Of a stretch of 64,000 nt of DNA, positions 58,280 to 64,000 are shown in pieces (the stretch's first letter is position 1; each line of letters begins with the position of its first letter). The DNA is from Bacillus sonorensis NBRC 101234 = KCTC 13918 (lineage in GTDB: Bacteria; Bacillota; Bacilli; Bacillales; Bacillaceae): positions 186,001 to 250,000 of the forward strand of contig NZ_BCVZ01000004.1 of assembly GCF_001592005.1 (NCBI RefSeq). The letters are read 5' to 3'. A model generated the notes under the pieces. It saw nothing but the letters and a program-made list of their open reading frames with translations. It was not told the DNA's origin and did not search any database. A program made the position numbers and the translations under genes.

Positions 58280-58840
58280 ATGAATCCTATTTTGCTTGAT
58301 TTTCCGGACGGCTTTCAAACCGAACGCCTCCTTGTCCGGGCGCCGCTGGCCGGTGACGGCAGGACCGTTCATGATGCGATCCGCACATCTTTACCTGAGC
58401 TTCAACCACGGATGCCGTTTGCCAGAGAACTGCCGAAGGCGGAGGAGACCGAAATCAATATCAGGCGGGCGCAGGCCGATTTTATTTTGCGAAAAGACTT
58501 GAGAATGCATATTTTTCATCGGGACAGCGGTGAATTTGTCGGAAGCACCGGGCTTCACCACATGAACTGGGATGCCCGAAGATTTGAGATCGGCTATTGG
58601 TGCAGCACCGCATTCGCCGGACAAGGATATATGACGGAAGCGCTTCATGGCCTCATCGCTTTTGCCCGTCACCATCTCGCGGCAAAACGGCTGGAGATAT
58701 ACTGTGACAGCACCAATGTCAAAAGCAGAAACATGGCTGAGCGGCTCGGCTTTCAGCTTGAGGCGGTTTTGCGGAGTGATCATCTGTCAAGCGATCAAAC
58801 TGAGTACAGAGACACGTGCTTATACGCGGCTTTATTCTGA
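58280..58840 (+). CDS. GNAT acetyltransferase, RimJ/RimL type
   Basis: A 186-residue acetyltransferase with the RimL-like layout: FQTERLLVRAPLAGD at the start, GEFVGSTGLHHMNWDARRFEIGYWC in the middle, the acetyl-CoA loop GQGYMTEALHGLI and NVKSRNMAERLGFQ near the end. The target amine (protein N-terminus or small molecule) is unknown. The ATG follows GGAGGGG; sixteen upstream codons in frame are dropped. Confidence 0.85.
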   Translation: MNPILLDFPDGFQTERLLVRAPLAGDGRTVHDAIRTSLPELQPRMPFARELPKAEETEINIRRAQADFILRKDLRMHIFHRDSGEFVGSTGLHHMNWDARRFEIGYWCSTAFAGQGYMTEALHGLIAFARHHLAAKRLEIYCDSTNVKSRNMAERLGFQLEAVLRSDHLSSDQTEYRDTCLYAALF

Positions 58841-58870
58841 GTGTGCCTCTAAATCGGCCGCTCCATAATG

Positions 58871-58901
58871 AAAAGGCTCGACATATGCAGAGCCTTTTTT
58901 C
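58871..58901. terminator. Bidirectional terminator
   Basis: AAAAGGCTC and GAGCCTTTT arms around a 10-nt loop, T-rich on both sides, between the convergent acetyltransferase and methyltransferase genes. Confidence 0.75.
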
Positions 58902-58905
58902 CTTT

Positions 58906-59712
58906 TTATGGTTTTCTCCAATATACTGAATAAGGATCAATGGAAACGAGTATGGATTCATCCAGTCCATGCTCTTTCAGAAAATCGAGAACGGCCGCAT
59001 GACACCCTTTTAACGTAAAATCGTCAATAATCACAAAGCCGCCCTTTGATACTTTGTCATATAAATTTGAGAGGCTATCCATTGTCGATTCATACATATC
59101 GCCATCAAGCCGCAATATGGCGAGCTGATCAATCGGCGCCGAAGGCAATGTATCCTTAAACCATCCTTTCAAAAAGCGAACGTTGTCTTCAAGCAAGTCG
59201 TATTTTTCAAAATTTTGTTTGACTTCTTCAAGCGACACCCTCAAAAAATCAACCTTATGATGGCGGTCTCCTTTATCCTGCGGATATTTTTCGATATCCG
59301 GCGCCGGCAGGCCTTCGAAGGAATCCGCCACCCATACTGTACGGCCGTCTTCTCCATGCACTTTTAAAAAGCCTTTCATAAAAATACAAGCTCCGCCCCG
59401 CCATACGCCGGTTTCAATAAAGTCTCCCGCTATGTTTTCTGTTAAAACCGTTTCCATGCACATTTGCAGATGATTCATCCGCACCCGGCCGATCATGCTG
59501 TGTGCAATCGGCGGCCAATCCGTTCCCGCTTTGCGGCGCTCGTAGTCCGGAACGACATATTGGACGATTTTTACATTCTTTAATCCGATCTGCTTTTGCA
59601 ATGATTCGGGTACAGGGGTGGAGAGCGGAATGTAACGCTCATGCTCTTGCCAAATTTCAAACAATATCGCTTTTTTTAACAGTTCAAGATACATTTGTTT
59701 TGCCTGCTCCAT
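58906..59712 (-). CDS. TylF/MycF-type O-methyltransferase-like protein
   Basis: A 268-residue protein of the macrocin O-methyltransferase (TylF) family. SAM-site motif: GDFIETGVWRGGACIFM. Metal and catalytic stretches: VWVADSFEGLPAPD and RLDGDMYESTMDSLSNLYDKVSKGGFVIIDDF in parts, with the acidic residues kept. Characterised members methylate sugar hydroxyls of macrolides or polysaccharides. Here no glycosyltransferase or antibiotic genes are adjacent, so the substrate is open. The ATG (MEQAKQMYLELL) follows AGGAGGG. Confidence 0.85.
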   Translation of the reverse strand: MEQAKQMYLELLKKAILFEIWQEHERYIPLSTPVPESLQKQIGLKNVKIVQYVVPDYERRKAGTDWPPIAHSMIGRVRMNHLQMCMETVLTENIAGDFIETGVWRGGACIFMKGFLKVHGEDGRTVWVADSFEGLPAPDIEKYPQDKGDRHHKVDFLRVSLEEVKQNFEKYDLLEDNVRFLKGWFKDTLPSAPIDQLAILRLDGDMYESTMDSLSNLYDKVSKGGFVIIDDFTLKGCHAAVLDFLKEHGLDESILVSIDPYSVYWRKP

Positions 59713-59941
59713 TTCTATCCCTCCTATGTTGTGAATGCTCTTTAGCATCTTATGTTTTATGCGGATGACAAGTTCTAAGATATTTGTTCCGAAAATCAGG
59801 CCGTTTTTTCACCATAAAAAAGAGCATCCCTTGTGAAAAGAAATGCTTTTTTTCGTAGTAATATTCCAATGTCAACGCAACAGTAAAAGTTCCCGCTTCA
59901 CCGTATCCCCAACACCATCCCGTAACAGGCTATGCCGGATG

Positions 59942-60385
59942 TCAGTTTTTCCTAAACATGTCGACATGCGGGATGCCGTCTTCAAGATAGACGCCCGAAA
60001 CGGCCTTAAATCCGAACGCTTCGTAAAAAGAGCGCAAATAATCCTGAGCTTGAATCTTGACCGCCGTTTCTGTCCATTCGCTTTCCAAAAAGCGGAGCGC
60101 TTTTTCCAGAAGGACTTTCGCATAGCCGTTTCCTCTGTCCCGTCTGCGGACGATCACCCGGCCGATCGACGCTTCATCATAGACATTCCCGCTTGCAAAA
60201 AGTCTGCAATACGCCAAAATCGCGCTTCCGTCGGCTAAAAATAAGTGATGCGCCTTTTGATCCATATCATCAAGCTCAGGGTAAGGGCAATTTTGCTCGA
60301 CGATGAAAACATCGATTCTCAGTTTAATGATTTGATACAGCTCTTCTTTTGTTAATTCCCCGAATGATTTCAATTTCCATTCCAT
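59942..60385 (-). CDS. GNAT acetyltransferase, ElaA family
   Basis: A 147-residue protein with the ElaA pattern: LRIDVFIVEQNCPYPELDDMDQKAHHL near the start, acetyl-CoA loop RRRDRGNGYAKVLLEKAL and YLEDGIPHVDMF at the end. The substrate is unknown. It starts 4 bases after the yqxK stop and is probably cotranscribed with yqxK and nudF. The gap 59713-59941 shows no gene. Confidence 0.88.
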   Translation of the reverse strand: MEWKLKSFGELTKEELYQIIKLRIDVFIVEQNCPYPELDDMDQKAHHLFLADGSAILAYCRLFASGNVYDEASIGRVIVRRRDRGNGYAKVLLEKALRFLESEWTETAVKIQAQDYLRSFYEAFGFKAVSGVYLEDGIPHVDMFRKN

Positions 60386-60389
60386 GTTG

Positions 60390-61556
60390 TTATCCCCTTT
60401 TCACTTTTCCGTAGGTTCCGCCGCCTCCGGCCTGCAGCTGCATCTCTCCCGTTCTCGCTTTGATCACAAGCTCGGCCGTCTCAGGGCGAAGCGTGTCGCG
60501 CAGCTCTTCCCTCTTCACATGATGAAGAATATTCATCTCGGTTCCAAACGCCCGCTTGAGCTTCTGAATCGTTTTCGGTCCGATGCCGGGGATCATCTGA
60601 AGCGGCACCTGGTGAACGTATGGCGGCCGCTTGACCGGGCTTTCGTCCTGATCATAGAGTTCCTCAAGGCGCGTGCTGACCCCTTTTGTAAATTTCGTGC
60701 TGCCGCATGATGTGCATGTTGCATCATGAGCCTCTTTCAGAGAGCCGCATTTTTCACAGGCGGTCTGATAATACTTGCCCAATTGCGGATTCATCCCATA
60801 GTTTGCGGCAATTTTGCGGCCCGCTTCTCCTTTTAAAGCAAGAGAAAATTCCGTAAAGCTCGCATGCTTCATCAGCAATTTATTATACTCCCGGCCGATT
60901 TTCCCTAAAGAATGGGCATCCGAATTGGTCAGAAACGCGTATGCGTTCAGCTCTGATACATGCGAAGCCATGTGCGTATCACTGCTCAACCCAAGTTCGA
61001 CTGCATCAATCAGACGTTCGTCAAAAACCTCTTTCAGCGAAGATTTGACGCCTTTTCCGTACAGGCTTTTGTGCGGCGTGAAGATATGTGCGGGAATAAA
61101 TAAACCGCCGAGCGCTTTCACTTTTTGCTGAAGGCCGACACCTGTCTCATAGATGCGCTGGGAGCTGAGGTGAATGTTCGTCACTCTTTGTGAAAGCCAT
61201 TCGGAGAACTCTTTCATCTTTTCGATCGTCGGCATAAAGGCCAAGACGTGTATCGGACCGCGGCACCTGTCGTCATAGATTTCCAGCTCCGCCCCGCACA
61301 GAAGCACGGTCTCTTTGTATTGGATGCCGCCGTCATCAAGCTCTGTATAGCGTCCGGCTGACACCCCTTTTTCGATTTCGGCAAGCACTTCGGGCGAATG
61401 ACAGTCAATAATGCCGATCAGCCCCATCCCTTTGTGCTCGCTTGCTTCAATCAAAATTTCATCAAGCGTCAATGTTCTGGCTGCCGTGATTTTAACAGGC
61501 CGTCCTGATTCTGTCCGGCCGATATGGATATGCATGTCTGCGAATATTTCTTTCAT
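60390..61556 (-). CDS. yqxK: YqxK, endonuclease Q-like PHP protein
   Basis: A 388-residue protein with an N-terminal PHP phosphoesterase domain (FADMHIHIGRTESG, IIDCHSPEVL, SDTHMASH, NSDAHSLGKIG supply metal ligands). A four-Cys zinc site follows (CEKCGSLKEAHDATCTSCG), then a C-terminal helix-hairpin-helix (QMIPGIGPKTIQKLKRAFG). This is the layout of bacterial endonuclease Q, which nicks DNA beside deaminated bases. It overlaps nudF by 4 nt (ATGA). Confidence 0.88.
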   Translation of the reverse strand: MKEIFADMHIHIGRTESGRPVKITAARTLTLDEILIEASEHKGMGLIGIIDCHSPEVLAEIEKGVSAGRYTELDDGGIQYKETVLLCGAELEIYDDRCRGPIHVLAFMPTIEKMKEFSEWLSQRVTNIHLSSQRIYETGVGLQQKVKALGGLFIPAHIFTPHKSLYGKGVKSSLKEVFDERLIDAVELGLSSDTHMASHVSELNAYAFLTNSDAHSLGKIGREYNKLLMKHASFTEFSLALKGEAGRKIAANYGMNPQLGKYYQTACEKCGSLKEAHDATCTSCGSTKFTKGVSTRLEELYDQDESPVKRPPYVHQVPLQMIPGIGPKTIQKLKRAFGTEMNILHHVKREELRDTLRPETAELVIKARTGEMQLQAGGGGTYGKVKRG

Positions 61557-62119
61557 TTCTTAGCTTGCAGGGCTTCGCGCAGCTCTAAATACTGGATGGC
61601 GTACGCCGTTTTTGCATCATAAATATCCCGGCTTTCCATCAGCTTCCGCGCTTCGGCAAGCGGCACCTCCATCACTTCTACAAATTCGTCTTCATCAAGC
61701 TCGCGTTTTTCTTCAAGTGGGGTTAGCTGTTCAGCCACATACAGATGCACCAATTCGTCCGCAAACCCCGGAGATGTATAAAACGCGGTGATTTTTTCAA
61801 GCGATGCCGCCGTATATCCCGTTTCTTCCTCAAGCTCCCGCAGCGCGGTGTATTCGGGCTTTTCCCCTTTTTCAAGCTTCCCGGCCGGAATTTCGACAAT
61901 CGTCCGTTCAAGCGCTTTTCTGTACTGTTTGACGAGGATGATGTTGTCTTCTTCTGTCAGCGCCAACACTGCCACCGCACCGGGATGCTTCACGATTTCC
62001 CGTTTGCTCGTCTTGCCGTTCGGCAGTTCGACATCTTCGAGATAAAGATCGATCACCTTGCCTGCAAAAAGCTTTTCCTTTGAAATGGTTTTCTCCTCTA
62101 AATGTTTCAGTTTGATCAT
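61553..62119 (-). CDS. nudF: ADP-ribose pyrophosphatase NudF
   Basis: A Nudix hydrolase of 188 residues that cleaves ADP-ribose to AMP and ribose 5-phosphate. The Nudix box is intact (GKLEKGEKPEYTALRELEEETGY, split by the family spacing G-x5-E-x7-REUxEExGU). Near-identical in layout to B. subtilis NudF. The ATG used here directly abuts AGGAG, with no spacer. A CTG three codons later (62108-62110) has ideal spacing and aligns with the B. subtilis start, so the true start may be CTG. Confidence 0.93.
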   Translation of the reverse strand: MIKLKHLEEKTISKEKLFAGKVIDLYLEDVELPNGKTSKREIVKHPGAVAVLALTEEDNIILVKQYRKALERTIVEIPAGKLEKGEKPEYTALRELEEETGYTAASLEKITAFYTSPGFADELVHLYVAEQLTPLEEKRELDEDEFVEVMEVPLAEARKLMESRDIYDAKTAYAIQYLELREALQAKK

Positions 62120-62187
62120 CTCCTAAGTTCTGTTGCTGCTGTTGATCCCATACATTTTATCATACACCATGTGAGGGGGCTTTTGCC

Positions 62188-62316
62188 ATGAAGGTCTACC
62201 GTTTGCCAAACGGAATCGTCATATCCGGGAAAGCGTGGGAAATCCGCGCCAAACTGAGGGAGTACGGCCGGACTTATCGATATATGAAAGATTGGATTTC
62301 ATATGAAAGGAGATAA
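62188..62316 (+). CDS. Small conserved-looking protein of 42 residues
   Basis: An open frame from ATG with GAGGGGG eight bases upstream. The product is basic and aromatic (starts MKVYRLPNGIVISGKAWEI, ends YMKDWISYERR). I do not know its family. The strong ribosome binding site and balanced codon use argue that it is real. It lies between nudF and the TetR gene, reading away from nudF. Confidence 0.6.
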   Translation: MKVYRLPNGIVISGKAWEIRAKLREYGRTYRYMKDWISYERR

Positions 62317-62357
62317 AGCAGAATCAAGTTTTCCTTTATGCATGCCCGTTTAAAATA

Positions 62358-62363
62358 TTGACA
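62358..62363 (+). promoter_or_regulatory. -35 element of the TetR-DoxX promoter
   Basis: TTGACA at 62358-62363. The best -10 (AATAAT, 62382-62387, 18-base spacer) lies inside the left arm of the palindrome, so a bound repressor would block polymerase. Confidence 0.6.
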
Positions 62364-62380
62364 AAAAATCGGGCATTATG

Positions 62381-62420
62381 AAATAATACTCGCAAGTAAC
62401 ATTACTTTTGAGTATTATTT
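62381..62420. promoter_or_regulatory. Large nested palindrome, likely TetR operator
   Basis: Outer arms AAATAATACTC (62381-62391) and GAGTATTATTT (62410-62420), and inner arms AAGTAA (62394-62399) and TTACTT (62402-62407), share one centre. Only the two-base gaps and the central pair break the symmetry. It covers the promoter and ends 22 bases before the regulator gene, as expected for autoregulation. Confidence 0.8.
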
Positions 62421-62442
62421 TTTTTCGTGGAGTTGATTCTAT

Positions 62443-63060
62443 TTGAAAAACAGAAAAGGACGCAAAGGCGAGGAGAGTCGGAAACGGTTGCTCAAAGTTG
62501 CTGCAAATGAATTTTCGATCCGGGGATTTCACGACACAAAGGTCAGTACAATTGTGAAAAGAGCCGGACTGACGCAGCCCTCCTTCTATCTCTACTTTCC
62601 AAGCAAACAAGCCATCTTTGAGGAGTTAATCACCGATTTTCACTCTCGTGTAAGACATCTGACAGAGTCACTCCTCCTGGAATCCGGGATCAAACAGACA
62701 GACGTCTCAAACCGGGTGTTGTCTGCCGTGGAAACCGTTTTTCAGTTTCTGGCCGCAGACCTTGATTTAACCCGTATCGGCTTTTTTCTCAATCCGGATG
62801 CCAAACAAATGAAAAAAGATTTGGCGATGGTTTTGAAAGACAACTTAGAAGCCGAACAACGACTCGGATACTTTCGCTCCGACCTGGACATGGAAACCGT
62901 TGCTGAATGTTTGATCGGCATAATTGAACACCTGACGGATTCACATTTGTTACCGGGAAGCAAAGATCCGGCAAGCCTCGCGGCACAAGTTGTCAATCTA
63001 TTGATATACGGGATGCTCCCAAATCAGGGGGCGCTTCAGAAAAGGGGTGACATCAGGTGA
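62443..63060 (+). CDS. TetR-family transcriptional repressor
   Basis: A 205-residue repressor. The N-terminal helix-turn-helix (RLLKVAANEFSIRGFHDTKVSTIVKRAGLTQPSFYLYFPSKQAIFEEL in family pattern) is followed by a helical ligand domain without recognisable specificity. The start is TTG (62443-62445) after GGAG. It is cotranscribed with the DoxX-like gene that follows. A large operator-like palindrome covers its promoter. Confidence 0.88.
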   Translation: MKNRKGRKGEESRKRLLKVAANEFSIRGFHDTKVSTIVKRAGLTQPSFYLYFPSKQAIFEELITDFHSRVRHLTESLLLESGIKQTDVSNRVLSAVETVFQFLAADLDLTRIGFFLNPDAKQMKKDLAMVLKDNLEAEQRLGYFRSDLDMETVAECLIGIIEHLTDSHLLPGSKDPASLAAQVVNLLIYGMLPNQGALQKRGDIR

Positions 63061-63065
63061 TATTT

Positions 63066-63392
63066 ATGTTGAAAGCAATTCTGGCGGCTTTTATGTTGGC
63101 GGGAGGAATCATCAAGATTTTGCGTGTTCCCTTTCAAGTAGAGCATTGGCGGCATTATCAATACCCATTATGGTTTCTATCTGTTACCGGTTTTCTCGAA
63201 ATTGCCGGGGCGCTTATGATGGCAGGGGGAATGTGGAGCCGGTATTTCGCTGTTGGAGCGGGAATGTTGTTCGCCATTCTTATGATAGGAGCGATTCATG
63301 CGCATTTGTTTCGGGCGCGCCAATCTGTTTTTACGGCCATGCCTGCGATGATCTGCTTAGCCGTCTCGGTCATCATCGTGATTTCGGGATGA
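63066..63392 (+). CDS. DoxX-like small membrane protein
   Basis: A 108-residue protein with four hydrophobic segments, in the DoxX-like pattern (AFMLAGGIIKIL...LWFLSVTGFLEIAGALMMAGGMWSRYFAVGAGMLFAILMIGAIHAHLF). DoxX proteins often accompany redox or thiol-stress regulators; the function is not established. The ATG at 63066 follows AGGTGA; a GTG at 63057 overlaps the TetR stop and is also possible. It is the likely target of the upstream repressor. Confidence 0.78.
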   Translation: MLKAILAAFMLAGGIIKILRVPFQVEHWRHYQYPLWFLSVTGFLEIAGALMMAGGMWSRYFAVGAGMLFAILMIGAIHAHLFRARQSVFTAMPAMICLAVSVIIVISG

Positions 63393-63457
63393 AGCCCCGG
63401 CTTTAGCATCGGCAATTTGGTCAAGCCAACATAGAGCCGATCAGTTGAAAACTTCCC

Positions 63458-63485
63458 ATCTTTATATTACGGTCAATATAAAGAT
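63458..63485. promoter_or_regulatory. Perfect 11-bp inverted repeat upstream of the YqkF gene
   Basis: ATCTTTATATT (63458-63468) and AATATAAAGAT (63475-63485) around a 6-base centre. No T-run follows, and it ends just before the ribosome binding site, so an operator is more likely than a terminator. Confidence 0.6.
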
Positions 63486-63501
63486 AAGAGGAGTGAAGCA
63501 T

Positions 63502-64000
63502 ATGAAAAAACGGACGCTTGGACAGTCTGATTTACAGGTGAGCGAAGTCGGCCTCGGCTGCATGTCTCTCGGTACGGAAAAACAGCGCGCCTTATCCATT
63601 TTGGATGAAGCATTGGAGCTTGGCATCAATTATTTGGATACTGCCGATTTATACGATTTCGGGCTTAACGAAGAAATCGTCGGGGAAGCCATCAAGTCGA
63701 GGCGAAAGGACATCATCCTCGCCACAAAAGCGGGCAACCGCTGGGAAGAAGGAAAGCCGGGCTGGTATTGGGACCCTTCAAAAGCATACATAAAGGAAGC
63801 GGTCAAACGCAGCTTAAAGCGCCTGCAAACGGATTACATCGACCTTTACCAGCTTCATGGCGGAACGATCGAAGACAATATCGATGAAACGATCGAAGCA
63901 TTTGAAGAATTAAAACAGGAAGGCGCGATCCGTTATTACGGGATTTCTTCAATCCGTCCGAATGTCATTAAAGAATATGTCAAAAAATCAAGCATCATCA
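63502..64000 (+). CDS. yqkF: Aldo/keto reductase YqkF, N-terminal part (cut by window edge)
   Basis: The first 166 residues of an NADPH-dependent aldo/keto reductase; the gene runs off the right edge. The catalytic set is visible: Asp and Tyr in LDTADLYDFG, Lys in ATKAG and His in YQLHGG. Its position beyond nudF matches yqkF of B. subtilis. The ATG follows AGAGGAGTG. A perfect inverted repeat lies just upstream. Confidence 0.9.
   Translation, partial: MKKRTLGQSDLQVSEVGLGCMSLGTEKQRALSILDEALELGINYLDTADLYDFGLNEEIVGEAIKSRRKDIILATKAGNRWEEGKPGWYWDPSKAYIKEAVKRSLKRLQTDYIDLYQLHGGTIEDNIDETIEAFEELKQEGAIRYYGISSIRPNVIKEYVKKSSII

Overview
The window is chromosomal DNA of a Bacillus subtilis-group Firmicute. 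Gene content, order and protein sequence point to the Bacillus licheniformis cluster. The backbone is the B. subtilis order ypbG-ypbB / fer / ribU / serA / sigX / resABCDE / rluB / spmAB / dacB / scpAB / rib operon / ppiB / ypuA / lysA / spoVA / spoIIA / dacF / pupG / drm / xerD / fur / spoIIM, ending in yqxK / nudF / yqkF. Several inserts separate it from B. subtilis 168 as I remember that genome. Species assignment is inference. Both edges cut genes: ypbG at the left and a YqkF-type aldo/keto reductase at the right. I saw no rRNA, tRNA, CRISPR array, prophage or intact insertion sequence.

Region 1 (1-8.2 kb): a leftward ypb cluster with the short RecQ helicase RecS, a divergent ferredoxin gene, the riboflavin importer ribU behind an FMN riboswitch, and serA. 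Region 2 (8.2-17.3 kb): a LysM/M23 endopeptidase, sigX-rsiX behind a textbook autoregulatory ECF promoter, then a block placed between sigX and resE. The block holds a response regulator, sensor kinase, membrane-anchored beta-propeller protein, polysaccharide deacetylase and LytR-CpsA-Psr protein. The same 27-nt hairpin (26/27 identical, same orientation) lies at both ends. Region 3 (17.3-28.7 kb): cytochrome c maturation and respiratory regulation (resABCDE), rluB, spore-core dehydration and cortex genes (spmA, spmB, dacB), ypuI, and condensin subunits scpB/scpA.

Region 4 (28.8-37.5 kb): a 31-aa YjcZ-type peptide, ypuF, the riboflavin operon ribD-ribE-ribBA-ribH-ribT under a second FMN riboswitch, ypuD, an Hsp20, a Rap-Phr quorum-sensing pair whose Phr precursor carries three copies of its signal motif, and ppiB. 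Region 5 (37.8-49.9 kb): SigM-type ypuA, a gamma-PGA hydrolase-like protein, lysA, a Tyr-rich orphan, and the sporulation block spoVAA-AF, sigF-spoIIAB-spoIIAA and dacF, with recognisable SigG and SigH promoters and a weaker SigF candidate. Region 6 (50-64 kb): purine/deoxynucleoside salvage (pupG, drm), xerD, yqzK, fur with a PerR box, spoIIM, then accessory metabolism: a cellobiose-type PTS EIIB/EIIC pair with a cre site, an allantoin-type NCS1 permease, two GNAT acetyltransferases, a TylF-like methyltransferase, yqxK, nudF, and a TetR/DoxX pair with a large palindromic operator.

Many genes start with TTG or GTG. Where the longest ORF began upstream of a good ribosome binding site, I moved the start to the codon the site supports.
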